A stretch of 64,000 nt of DNA from an uncultured Pseudoxanthomonas sp. (GTDB lineage Bacteria > Pseudomonadota > Gammaproteobacteria > Xanthomonadales > Xanthomonadaceae), in contig CAMLGZ010000002.1 in NCBI GenBank assembly GCA_946479745.1, positions 186,001-250,000 on the forward strand. The letters are read 5' to 3'. The notes below the pieces were generated by a model. It had not been told where the DNA came from. It ran no database searches and saw nothing but the letters and a program-made list of their open reading frames with translations. Position 1 is the stretch's first letter; each line of letters begins with the position of its first letter. This document shows, piece by piece, positions 56,474 to 64,000 of this stretch. Position numbers and translations under genes: made by a program.

Positions 56474-59305
56474 GTGGACAACCTCCTGAAGCAGTTTGCG
56501 CAATCCTCGCAACTCGGCGGCGGCAACGCCTCCTTCATCGAAGACCTGTACGAGCAATACCTGGTCTCTCCCGATAGCGTCGGCCCCAAATGGAAGGCCT
56601 ATTTCGACGGTTTCAAAGGCCACGAGGCCGGCGACGTGCCCCACTCGGCCGTCATCGCCCAGATCACCGAAGCTGCGCGCCACGCCGCCAACAACGGCTA
56701 CGCCAGCGCCCCAGCCGGCGACGAGCGTGAGCGTAACGTCGGCCGTCTGATCACGTCTTACCGTTCGCGCGGCCACCTGGGCGCCAACCTGGATCCGCTG
56801 GGCCTGACCCCGCGCCAGGACTCGCCTGATCTGGAACTGGGTTTCCACAACCTGTCCGACCGCGACCTGGATGCCGAATTCAGCACCGGCGGCGTGGCCG
56901 GCCAGCCGCGCATGAAGTTGCGCGACCTGCTGGCGCGGCTCAAGGCCACCTATGCCGGCTCCATCGGCACCGAATTCATGTACATCACCGACGTCGAGCA
57001 GCGCCAGTGGCTGTACCAGCGCCTGGAAGCGGCCGGCGGCAATTACGGACTGGACGCCGAGGCACAACGCAGGACCCTGGAACGCGTGACCGCGGCCGAG
57101 GGCCTGGAGCGTTACCTGCACACCAAGTACGTCGGCCAGAAGCGCTTCTCGCTGGAAGGCGGCGATGCGCTGATTCCGCTGCTCGATCTGACCATCCGCC
57201 GCGCCGGTACCGACGGGGTCAAGGACATCGTGCTGGGCATGGCCCACCGTGGCCGTCTCAACGTGCTGGTCAACACCCTGGGCAAGTCGCCGCGCAAGTT
57301 GTTCGACGAGTTCGAGGGCAAGTTCGAACACGCCGAGGACGACCGCGCCCACACCGGCGATGTGAAATACCACATGGGCTTCAGCGCCGACATCGCCACC
57401 CCGGGCAATCCGGTACATCTGGCGCTGGCCTTCAATCCCTCCCACCTTGAAATCGTCGACCCCGTGGTCGCCGGCAGCGTGCGTTCGCGCCAGGAACGCC
57501 GCGGCGACAACGAGCGCAAGGCCGTGTTGCCGGTGATCATCCATGGCGACGCCGCCTTCGCCGGCCAAGGCGTGGTGATGGAGCTGTTCCAGATGTCGCA
57601 GGCGCGCGGTTTCGCGGTCGGCGGCACTTTGCATATCGTCATCAACAACCAGATCGGCTTCACCACCAGCGCGCGCGACGACGCCCGTTCCACCCTGTAC
57701 TGCACGGACGTGGCCAAGATGGTCGGCGCGCCGGTGCTGCACGTGAACGGCGACGACCCGGAAGCGGTGGTGTTCTGCGCCAACCTGGCCTACGAATTCC
57801 GCCAGGCTTTCAAGAAAGACGTGGTCATCGATCTGGTCTGCTACCGCCGCTGGGGCCACAACGAGGCCGACGAGCCGGCGGCGACCCAGCCGCTGATGTA
57901 CCAGGTGATCCGCGCCCACAAGACCACGCGCGAACTGTATGCCGCGCAGTTGGAAGAAAAGGGCGTGATCCGTCCGGGCGAGGCGCAGGCGCTGGTCGAC
58001 AGCTACCGCAACAAACTCGATTCCGGCGAAGTCACCACCGAGCTGGCCAAGCCCAAGCCCGACGAGCTGGCGATCGACTGGTCCAAGTACCTGTCCGGCA
58101 AGGTCACCGATCCGGTCGACACCAAGGTCAAGCGCAAAACGCTGGACCAGTTGGCCAAGATCGTCAACACCATTCCCGCGGGCGTCACCCTGCATCCGCG
58201 TGTGGCCAAGATCTACGAAGACCGCGTAAAGATGAGCAAGGGCGAGCTGCCCGGCGACTGGGGCTTCGCAGAGAACCTGGCCTACGCCACTCTGCTTTCG
58301 GAAGGCCATCGCCTGCGTCTGGTCGGCCAGGATGCAGGCCGCGGCACCTTCTTCCACCGCCACGCCATCCTGCACGACCAGAAGACCGACAGCTATTACC
58401 TGCCGCTGCGCCAGCTGGTCGACAACCCGGAAGACGCCACCATCATCGACTCGCTGCTCAGCGAGGAAGCGGTGATGGCGTTCGAGTACGGCTACTCCAC
58501 CACCGACCCCAACACGCTGGATATCTGGGAAGGCCAGTTCGGCGATTTCGCCAACGGCGCGCAGGTGGTGATCGACCAGTTCATCGCCGCCGGCGAAGCC
58601 AAGTGGAGCCGCATCAGCGGCCTGACCCTGTTGCTGCCGCACGGCTACGAAGGCCAGGGCCCGGAGCACAGCTCCGCGCGCCTGGAGCGCTTCCTGCAGC
58701 TGTGCGCGCTGGAGAACATGCTGGTCTGCGTGCCCACCACGCCGGCGCAGTGCTTCCACATGATCCGCCGCCAGCTGCGCATGACCACGCGCAAACCGCT
58801 GATCGTGATGACGCCCAAGTCGCTGCTGCGCCACAAGCTTGCCGTGTCTTCGCTGAACGAGCTGGCCGACGGCGAATTCCAGCACCTCATTCCGGACGCC
58901 GCCGCCGACGCGAAGAAGGTCAAGCGCGTGGTGCTGTGCTCGGGCAAGGTCTATTACGATCTGCTGGAAGACCAGCAGAAACGCGGCCAGGACAACGTGG
59001 CGATCGTGCGCATCGAACAGCTGTATCCGTTCCCGCGCGAACTGCTGGCCGCCGAGCTCAAGCGCTACGCCGCCGCCAAGGAAGTGGTGTGGTGCCAGGA
59101 AGAGCCGCAGAACCAGGGCGCTTGGTACCAGATCCGCCACCATCTGAAGGCCTGCACCAGCGACAAACAGGAGCTGTACTACGCTGGTCGTCCGCGTTCG
59201 CCCTCACCGGCCGCCGGGCATTTCGCCCAGCACGTCGAAGAGCAGCTGAAGCTGGTCGCCGACGCGCTGGTCAACAAGTTCGGCAACGTCATCGTCGCCG
59301 AATAA
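56474..59305 (+). CDS. sucA: 2-oxoglutarate dehydrogenase E1 component
   Basis: Thiamine-diphosphate decarboxylase of 943 aa, first component of the 2-oxoglutarate dehydrogenase complex. Active-site segments: '[16 protein letters not shown]', '[17 protein letters not shown]', '[16 protein letters not shown]' and '[18 protein letters not shown]', and near the C-terminus '[18 protein letters not shown]'. The N-terminal '[17 protein letters not shown]' is the E1o-specific segment that binds E2. Start codon is GTG 56474, with no strong ribosome site. The gene leads a run of sucA-sucB-lpdA, all in the same direction. Confidence 0.97.
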   Translation: MDNLLKQFAQSSQLGGGNASFIEDLYEQYLVSPDSVGPKWKAYFDGFKGHEAGDVPHSAVIAQITEAARHAANNGYASAPAGDERERNVGRLITSYRSRGHLGANLDPLGLTPRQDSPDLELGFHNLSDRDLDAEFSTGGVAGQPRMKLRDLLARLKATYAGSIGTEFMYITDVEQRQWLYQRLEAAGGNYGLDAEAQRRTLERVTAAEGLERYLHTKYVGQKRFSLEGGDALIPLLDLTIRRAGTDGVKDIVLGMAHRGRLNVLVNTLGKSPRKLFDEFEGKFEHAEDDRAHTGDVKYHMGFSADIATPGNPVHLALAFNPSHLEIVDPVVAGSVRSRQERRGDNERKAVLPVIIHGDAAFAGQGVVMELFQMSQARGFAVGGTLHIVINNQIGFTTSARDDARSTLYCTDVAKMVGAPVLHVNGDDPEAVVFCANLAYEFRQAFKKDVVIDLVCYRRWGHNEADEPAATQPLMYQVIRAHKTTRELYAAQLEEKGVIRPGEAQALVDSYRNKLDSGEVTTELAKPKPDELAIDWSKYLSGKVTDPVDTKVKRKTLDQLAKIVNTIPAGVTLHPRVAKIYEDRVKMSKGELPGDWGFAENLAYATLLSEGHRLRLVGQDAGRGTFFHRHAILHDQKTDSYYLPLRQLVDNPEDATIIDSLLSEEAVMAFEYGYSTTDPNTLDIWEGQFGDFANGAQVVIDQFIAAGEAKWSRISGLTLLLPHGYEGQGPEHSSARLERFLQLCALENMLVCVPTTPAQCFHMIRRQLRMTTRKPLIVMTPKSLLRHKLAVSSLNELADGEFQHLIPDAAADAKKVKRVVLCSGKVYYDLLEDQQKRGQDNVAIVRIEQLYPFPRELLAAELKRYAAAKEVVWCQEEPQNQGAWYQIRHHLKACTSDKQELYYAGRPRSPSPAAGHFAQHVEEQLKLVADALVNKFGNVIVAE

Positions 59306-59363
59306 CTCCATTCGAAATAATTCCGTTCGAATTGCACCCATCCAAACAGGAAGCCTTTCCAAC

Positions 59364-60593
59364 ATGGCCACCGAAGTAAAAGTCCCGGTTCTTCCCGAAT
59401 CCGTTTCCGACGCCACCATCGCCACCTGGCACAAGAAAGCCGGCGACGCGGTAAAGCGCGATGAGAATCTGCTGGACCTGGAGACCGACAAGGTCGTGTT
59501 GGAAGTGCCCTCGCCGGTCGATGGCGTGCTGAAGGAAATCAAGTTCGCCGAAGGCGCCACCGTGACCAGCCAGCAATTGCTGGCGATCATCGAGGAAGGC
59601 GCGGCGGCTCCGGCTCCGACTGCTGAGAAGAAGGCCGAGGCCGCTCCGGCCGCCGGCGCGCAGGAAGTCCAGCCTAAAGCCGAAGCCGCCAAGGCCGCGA
59701 CCGCTGCGCCCGCCTCCACCAAGCCGGCGCCGGTCGCTTCCACCGACGGCCTGCCGCCGGGCGCGCGCTTCACCGCGGTCAGCGAAGGCATCAATCCGGC
59801 CGACGTCGAAGGTACCGGCCGCAAAGGCGCGGTGACCAAGGAAGACCTGATCAACTACGCCAGCGGCAAGACCGCTGGTGTTTCCGGTGGCGCCCGCCCG
59901 GAAGAGCGCGTACCGATGACCCGCATCCGCACGCGCATCGCCGAGCGCCTGATGCAGTCCAAGAACTCCATCGCCATGCTCACCTCGTTCAATGAAGTGA
60001 ACCTGGGCAAAGTCATGGCCATGCGCAAGGAACTGGGCGAATCGTTCGAGAAGGCCAACGGCGTCAAGCTGGGCTTCATGAGCTTCTTCGCCAAAGCCGC
60101 CGCCAATGCGCTGCAGCGCCACCCGGTGGTGAACGCCTCTGTGGACGGCAACGACATCATCTATCACGGCTACGCCGACATCTCCATCGCCGTTTCCACC
60201 GAGAAAGGCCTGGTCACGCCGGTACTGCGCAATGTCGAGCGCCAGAGCTTCGCCGATATCGAAAAAGGCATCGGCGAGTACGCCAAGAAAGCGCGCGACG
60301 GCAAGCTGGCGCTGGAAGACCTGCAGGGCGGCACCTTCACCATCACCAACGGCGGCACCTTCGGCTCGCTGATGTCCACGCCCATCGTCAACCCGCCGCA
60401 GAGCGCCATCCTGGGCATGCATGCGATCAAGGAACGTGCCATCGTCGAGAACGGCGTCGTCATCGCCGCGCCGATGATGTACATCGCCCTGTCCTACGAC
60501 CACCGCATCATCGACGGCAAGGATGCCGTGCTGTTCCTGGTCGACATCAAGAACCAATTGGAAAACCCGAGCCGCATGCTGCTTGGGATGTGA
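59364..60593 (+). CDS. sucB: Dihydrolipoyllysine succinyltransferase (E2 component)
   Basis: 409-aa acyltransferase core of the 2-oxoglutarate dehydrogenase complex. One lipoyl domain with the lipoylated Lys43 ('[12 protein letters not shown]'), an Ala/Pro linker (about 80-125), a peripheral-subunit-binding domain ('[18 protein letters not shown]') and the catalytic domain with His380 and Asp384 in '[16 protein letters not shown]'. It follows sucA by 58 nt. A composite repeat separates it from lpdA. Confidence 0.97.
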   Translation: MATEVKVPVLPESVSDATIATWHKKAGDAVKRDENLLDLETDKVVLEVPSPVDGVLKEIKFAEGATVTSQQLLAIIEEGAAAPAPTAEKKAEAAPAAGAQEVQPKAEAAKAATAAPASTKPAPVASTDGLPPGARFTAVSEGINPADVEGTGRKGAVTKEDLINYASGKTAGVSGGARPEERVPMTRIRTRIAERLMQSKNSIAMLTSFNEVNLGKVMAMRKELGESFEKANGVKLGFMSFFAKAAANALQRHPVVNASVDGNDIIYHGYADISIAVSTEKGLVTPVLRNVERQSFADIEKGIGEYAKKARDGKLALEDLQGGTFTITNGGTFGSLMSTPIVNPPQSAILGMHAIKERAIVENGVVIAAPMMYIALSYDHRIIDGKDAVLFLVDIKNQLENPSRMLLGM

Positions 60594-60602
60594 TGCTTAA
60601 AG

Positions 60603-60791
60603 CCCCTCTCCCACCGGCGCCCGAAGGGTGTCCAAAGGTGAGAGGGGTTGGGGTGAGGGTACGGCGAAGCACTTCTGGTGACCTCAGAAGATAGTAATCG
60701 GCTCTTTTAACCCCCTTTCGGCGCCACCATTTCTACTCCGCCGTACCCTCATCCGCCCTACGGGCACCTTCTCCCGCAGGGAGAAGGGAAA
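60603..60791. repeat. Composite inverted repeat between sucB and lpdA
   Basis: Left end CCCCTCTCCCACCGGCGCCC with GGTTGGGGTGAGGGTACGGC, right end GCCGTACCCTCATCCGCCCT followed by CTTCTCCCGCAGGGAGAAGG. It is about 190 bp long and related to the repeat inside metH. It separates sucB and lpdA by 217 nt and may cause different expression of the two. Confidence 0.85.
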
Positions 60792-60810
60792 AGGCAAAGG
60801 AATTCAGAAC

Positions 60811-62235
60811 ATGGCAGAACAATTCGACGTAGTCGTCATCGGCTCAGGTCCCGCCGGCTACCACGCCGCCATCCGCGCCGCGCAGCTCGGTTTGAAGACC
60901 GCTTGCATCGATGCGGCCCTCGGCAAAGACGGCAAACCCGCCCTCGGCGGCACCTGCCTGCGCGTAGGCTGCATTCCGTCCAAGGCCCTGCTGGACAGCT
61001 CGCGCCAGTTCTGGAACCTGCAGCACCTGTTCGGCGACCACGGCATCACCACCAAGGACGCCAAGATCGACGTGGGCACCATGATCGGCCGCAAAGACAA
61101 GATCGTGAAGCAGTTCACCGGCGGCATCGCGCTGCTGTTCAAGGCCAACAAGATCACGCCGTACTACGGCTTCGGCCAGCTGCAGCCCGGCAACATCGTC
61201 AAGGTGAAGCAGCACGACGGCACCGAAGTCGAACTGAAAGGCACCAACGTCATCATCGCCGCCGGTTCCGATTCCATTGAACTGCCGTTCGCCAAGTTCG
61301 ACAACGAATACATCGTCGACAACGTCGGCGCGCTGGATTTCACCAGCGTGCCCAAGCGCCTGGCAGTGATCGGCGCCGGCGTCATCGGCCTGGAGCTGGG
61401 CAGCGTGTGGAAGCGCCTGGGCGCCGAAGTCACCATCCTTGAAGCACTGCCCGATTTCCTGCCGGCCGCCGACGCCGAAGTTTCGAAGACGGCCGCCAAG
61501 GAATTCAAGAAGCAGGGCCTGGATATCCGTCTAGGCGCCAAGGTCAGCAAGACCGAAGTGAAAAAGAAAGAGGTGCATGTCACCTATACCGACGCCGAAG
61601 GCGAGAAAACCCTCGTCGTCGACCGCTTGCTGGTAGCGGTCGGCCGCAAAGCCGCGTCCAAGGGCCTGCTGGCCGAAGGCACCGGGGTGAAGCTCAACGA
61701 GCGCGGCCAGGTGGAAGTGGACGAGCATTGCCATACCGGCGTTGATGGCGTGTGGGCGGTCGGCGACTGCGTGCGCGGCCCGATGCTGGCGCACAAGGGT
61801 TTCGAGGAAGGCATCGCGGTGGCCGAACTGATCGCGGGTCTGCCCGGCCACGTCAATCTCGATACGGTTCCGTGGGTGATCTACACCGAGCCGGAGATCG
61901 CCTGGGTCGGCAAGACCGAACAGCAGCTCAAGGCCGAAGGCATTCCGTACAAGACCGGCAGCTTCCCGTTCGCGGCCCTGGGCCGTGCCGTGGCGATGGG
62001 CGAGCCTGCGGGTTTCGTCAAGGTCATCGCGCACGAAGAGACCGACCGCATCCTGGGCATGCACCTGGTGGGCGTGGGCGTGTCGGAACTGGTGCACGAA
62101 GGCGTGCTGGCCATGGAATTCAGCGGCTCGGCCGACGACCTGGCCCGTATCTGCCACGCGCATCCGACGCTTTCCGAAGCGGTGCACGATGCGGCAATGT
62201 CGGTGGCCAAGCGGTCGATCCACAAGGTCAATTAA
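60811..62235 (+). CDS. lpdA: Dihydrolipoyl dehydrogenase (E3 component)
   Basis: FAD-containing disulfide reductase of 474 aa reoxidising the lipoyl group of SucB. FAD motif 'GSGPAGYHAA' (11-20), redox pair Cys49/Cys54 in 'GGTCLRVGCIPSKALL', NAD motif 'GAGVIGLELGSVWKRLGAEV', and the catalytic His451/Glu456 near the C-terminus in 'CHAHPTLSEAV'. No extra lipoyl domain. It follows the composite repeat and is likely to serve both oxo-acid complexes. Confidence 0.97.
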   Translation: MAEQFDVVVIGSGPAGYHAAIRAAQLGLKTACIDAALGKDGKPALGGTCLRVGCIPSKALLDSSRQFWNLQHLFGDHGITTKDAKIDVGTMIGRKDKIVKQFTGGIALLFKANKITPYYGFGQLQPGNIVKVKQHDGTEVELKGTNVIIAAGSDSIELPFAKFDNEYIVDNVGALDFTSVPKRLAVIGAGVIGLELGSVWKRLGAEVTILEALPDFLPAADAEVSKTAAKEFKKQGLDIRLGAKVSKTEVKKKEVHVTYTDAEGEKTLVVDRLLVAVGRKAASKGLLAEGTGVKLNERGQVEVDEHCHTGVDGVWAVGDCVRGPMLAHKGFEEGIAVAELIAGLPGHVNLDTVPWVIYTEPEIAWVGKTEQQLKAEGIPYKTGSFPFAALGRAVAMGEPAGFVKVIAHEETDRILGMHLVGVGVSELVHEGVLAMEFSGSADDLARICHAHPTLSEAVHDAAMSVAKRSIHKVN

Positions 62236-62273
62236 GCTACCAACCTCCTGCCGGTCACGGCAGGAAAGGCGAA

Positions 62274-62307
62274 GGGGTGAACCGTGCCGCGCACGTTCAC
62301 CCTTTTT
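62274..62307 (+). terminator. Rho-independent terminator after lpdA
   Basis: A stem GGGTGAACCGTGC / GCACGTTCACCC (one extra C) with a 3-nt loop, followed by TTTTT at 62303-62307, gives a strong terminator for the OGDH operon. It begins 39 nt after the lpdA stop and ends 30 nt before the next start. Confidence 0.85.
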
Positions 62308-62336
62308 CCGTTTTTGAATACAGCAAGGAATCCAGC

Positions 62337-62930
62337 ATGAAATCTATTTGCGTCTACTGCGGCTCCAACGCCGGCAGCAAGATCGTCTATACCGAACGCG
62401 CCGCGGCGCTGGGCGACCGTATCGCCAAGGAAGGGCTTCGCCTGATCTACGGCGGCGGCAATGTCGGCTTGATGGGCGTGGTCGCCAATGCGGTACTGGA
62501 GGCCGGCGGCCAAGTGACCGGCGTTATCCCGAAGCAGCTGGCCGATTGGGAAGTCGCGCATCGCGGTCTGACCGAGCTGGAAATCGTCGGCTCGATGCAC
62601 GAACGCAAGGCGCGCATGTTCGACCTCGCCGACGGCTTCGTCACCCTGCCCGGCGGCTTCGGCACCATGGAAGAGATCTTCGAGATGCTGACCTGGCGCC
62701 AGTTGGGCATCGGCAACAAACCCTGCGCGTTTCTCGATGTGGATGGCTTCTATGCGCCGTTGATCGGCATGATCGACAGGATGGTGGAGGAGCGCTTCCT
62801 GCACGCTGACCAGCGCCAGGATCTGTGGCATGGCGAGGACATCGTCGGGATGCTGCAATGGATGCGCGATTATCAGCCGGCGCAGGCTTCGAAGTGGATC
62901 GATGAGAAGAGGCGGACTGCGTTGCGGTAA
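62337..62930 (+). CDS. LOG-family protein (TIGR00730)
   Basis: 197-aa protein of the LOG ('lonely guy') family of lysine-decarboxylase-like proteins, phosphoribohydrolases of nucleoside 5'-monophosphates. It has 'CVYCGSNAGSK' at the start and the motif pair 'MHERKARMFDLADGFVTLPGGFGTMEEI', which is P-G-G-x-G-T-x-x-E with catalytic Arg and Glu. Start ATG 62337 is the obvious family start. It is transcribed after the lpdA terminator, so it probably has its own promoter. Confidence 0.92.
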   Translation: MKSICVYCGSNAGSKIVYTERAAALGDRIAKEGLRLIYGGGNVGLMGVVANAVLEAGGQVTGVIPKQLADWEVAHRGLTELEIVGSMHERKARMFDLADGFVTLPGGFGTMEEIFEMLTWRQLGIGNKPCAFLDVDGFYAPLIGMIDRMVEERFLHADQRQDLWHGEDIVGMLQWMRDYQPAQASKWIDEKRRTALR

Positions 62931-62977
62931 GTAAATGCGGCCGCACCCTACGTGTGAGTTCGTCCGATATTCTCTCC

Positions 62978-63094
62978 GACGTCATCCCAGCGAAAGCTGG
63001 GATCCATTTTGACTTTCGCGCCCTCTACAATTTGGCGCGTACTAACGTAATTTGCGAAGATCAAGATGGATTCCAGCTTTCGCTGGAATGACGA
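62978..63094. repeat. Paired inverted repeat before the GIY-YIG gene
   Basis: Inverted copies at about 62978-63008 and 63067-63094 of the GTCATCCCAGCGAAAGCTGG type. The second copy lies 39 nt before the next gene. Confidence 0.88.
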
Positions 63095-63132
63095 TTCATT
63101 TTTTCATCCAAACACGGGCTAAGGACAGCCAA

Positions 63133-63429
63133 ATGCAACGAGAGCGCATACCCTGCGTCTACATCCTCGCCAGTGCACCGCGCGGCACTCTGTACGTCGG
63201 CGTCACTTCCAACCTCCCTGCCCGGATCTGGCAACACAAGAACGATCAAGTGGATGGGTTCAGCAAGAAGTACCGGATACATACTTTGGTGTGGTACGAG
63301 GTGCATGGGACGATGGAATCTGCAATCCTGCGTGAGAAGGCTATCAAGGCCTGGAAGCGCATTTGGAAGATTGAGTGGGTGGAGAAGTCGAATCCGGAGT
63401 GGCCGGATCTTTATTCCCAAATACTCTGA
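63133..63429 (+). CDS. Small GIY-YIG nuclease-superfamily protein (UPF0213-like)
   Basis: 98-aa protein with the compact GIY-YIG fold: 'CVYILASAPRGTLYVGVTSNLPARIWQHK' carries the modified 'VYI...LYVG' pair and the catalytic Arg-x-x-x-His segment, and 'AILREKAIKAWKRIWKIEWVEKSNPEW' the end with the conserved Glu. Family members of this size (YhbQ-like) are related to nucleases but are often of unknown function. ATG 63133 is the natural start; upstream codons lie in the repeat. Inverted repeats lie on both sides, at 62978-63094 and 63454-63482. Confidence 0.85.
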   Translation: MQRERIPCVYILASAPRGTLYVGVTSNLPARIWQHKNDQVDGFSKKYRIHTLVWYEVHGTMESAILREKAIKAWKRIWKIEWVEKSNPEWPDLYSQIL

Positions 63430-63453
63430 CTCGGCGCTAGAGCAAGATCAAAA

Positions 63454-63482
63454 TGGATCCCAGCGTTCGCTGGGATGACGAC
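63454..63482. repeat. Single palindromic repeat after the GIY-YIG gene
   Basis: One copy TGGATCCCAGCGTTCGCTGG with a self-complementary core, in the same orientation as the copy upstream of the gene (63067-63094), 25 nt after its stop. Confidence 0.85.
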
Positions 63483-63498
63483 AGGAGAGTTCATTGTC

Positions 63499-64000
63499 AT
63501 GGCCATTCCGAACCAATTTCCCGCCTTCCGCATCCACAGCGACGACGCCGGCTACCGCGCCGGCATCGAATCGATATCGCTGGACGATCTCAATCCAGGC
63601 GAAGTGGTGATCAAGACCGAATACTCCTCGGTCAATTTCAAGGATGCCCTCGCCGGCACAGGACAGGGCAAGATCCTGCGCAAGTTCCCGCTGGTGGGCG
63701 GTATCGATGTCGCCGGCCACGTGGTCGCCAGCACCGACTCTGCTTTCAAGGAAGGCGACGCGGTGCTGGTGACAGGCTCCGGACTCAGCGAAACCCGCGA
63801 TGGCGGTTACGCCGCCTACGCGCGCCTCGAGTCGAAATGGGTCATTCCCCTGCCCGCCGGCCTAAGCCTGCGCGAGAGCATGATTCTGGGCACCGCAGGC
63901 TTCACCGCGGCGCTCGCGCTCTATCGCATGCTCGACAACCGGCAGACGCCCGACCTGGGGCCATTGGCGGTCACCGGCGCCACCGGCGGCGTCGGTTCGC
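63499..64000 (+). CDS. YhdH/AcuI-family quinone oxidoreductase, 5' part
   Basis: The window ends after 167 codons. The seen part has the medium-chain dehydrogenase fold: 'FPAFRIHSDDAGYRAGIESI', 'TEYSSVNFKDALAGTGQGKI', 'FPLVGGIDVAGHVVAS', and 'LAVTGATGGVGS', the start of the NADPH-binding motif. The 'VNFKD' segment is typical of YhdH/AcuI (acrylyl-CoA reductase) enzymes. AGGAG lies about 12 nt before ATG 63499. Its 3' half is missing. Confidence 0.85.
   Translation, partial: MAIPNQFPAFRIHSDDAGYRAGIESISLDDLNPGEVVIKTEYSSVNFKDALAGTGQGKILRKFPLVGGIDVAGHVVASTDSAFKEGDAVLVTGSGLSETRDGGYAAYARLESKWVIPLPAGLSLRESMILGTAGFTAALALYRMLDNRQTPDLGPLAVTGATGGVGS

Noticed and set aside
56408..59143. A 911-codon open frame antisense to sucA
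   Set aside because: It lies fully on the opposite strand of a gene with strong family motifs; its translation is low-complexity Val/Leu/Ala/His-rich and resembles no family. In GC-rich DNA such long shadows are expected.
61752..62336. Extended start for the LOG protein
   Set aside because: The in-frame extension of 195 codons overlaps lpdA and has no family similarity; the family start is ATG 62337.

Overview
The window is a gene-dense, GC-rich (about 63-65% by eye) gammaproteobacterial chromosome segment. It most likely comes from the Lysobacteraceae/Xanthomonadaceae (Lysobacter, Luteimonas or Pseudoxanthomonas type). I infer this from a catabolic kynurenine operon, a giant NAD-type glutamate dehydrogenase, a methionine synthase split into two genes, a YtrA-type GntR/ABC operon with a GGTG-N16-CACC operator, and many paired palindromic repeats of the GTAGGAGCG...TCGCGA, GTAGGTCGGGGCTACGCC and CCCGCGAAGGCGGG kinds. 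No rRNA, tRNA, CRISPR array, prophage or insertion sequence was recognised. The species is not established.

Layout. 1-267: end of a short-chain dehydrogenase. 491-7537: operon for the lower kynurenine pathway (aminomuconate-semialdehyde dehydrogenase, beta-carbonic anhydrase, RidA-type aminomuconate deaminase, 3-hydroxyanthranilate dioxygenase, ACMS decarboxylase, kynureninase, kynurenine 3-monooxygenase), followed by exonuclease I (sbcB). 9076-17925: DUF2461 and DUF2939 proteins, then on the minus strand a 5'-nucleotidase, a secreted unknown, NAD kinase and NAD-glutamate dehydrogenase. 18206-28297: a TetR regulator and two tandem RND efflux systems, neither with an outer-membrane factor. 28442-33762: M28 peptidase lipoprotein, DUF885 protein and acyl-CoA dehydrogenase. 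33887-38871: an ArsR/methyltransferase regulator with a 28-bp operator, then split metH. 39048-45013: papain-like protein, MFS transporter, DUF2058, SlyX, UDP-glucose dehydrogenase, periplasmic FKBP and a glutathione peroxidase. 45152-49313: YtrA/ABC operon with a secreted 86-aa leader protein and two downstream envelope proteins. 49356-52322: fumC and purB. 52438-56219: two VOC proteins, a subclass B3 metallo-beta-lactamase, a ribosomal oxygenase and a GNAT protein. 56474-62930: sucA-sucB-lpdA and a LOG protein. 63133-64000: a small GIY-YIG nuclease and the start of a YhdH/AcuI-type quinone reductase.

How the genes work together. The first block turns kynurenine into 2-aminomuconate and deaminates it, feeding central metabolism. 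ACMS decarboxylase releases CO2, and the carbonic anhydrase inside the operon could hydrate it. SucA/SucB/LpdA, fumarase and glutamate dehydrogenase are central carbon and nitrogen enzymes, and NAD kinase lies next to the dehydrogenase. Two RND pumps and a B3 beta-lactamase suggest exposure to antimicrobials. The ArsR-methyltransferase/metH unit looks like a self-controlled methyl-cycle operon.

The most unusual sequence-level signals are palindromic repeats that supply the stop codons of several genes, and a related repeat inserted in frame in the reactivation domain of MetH.
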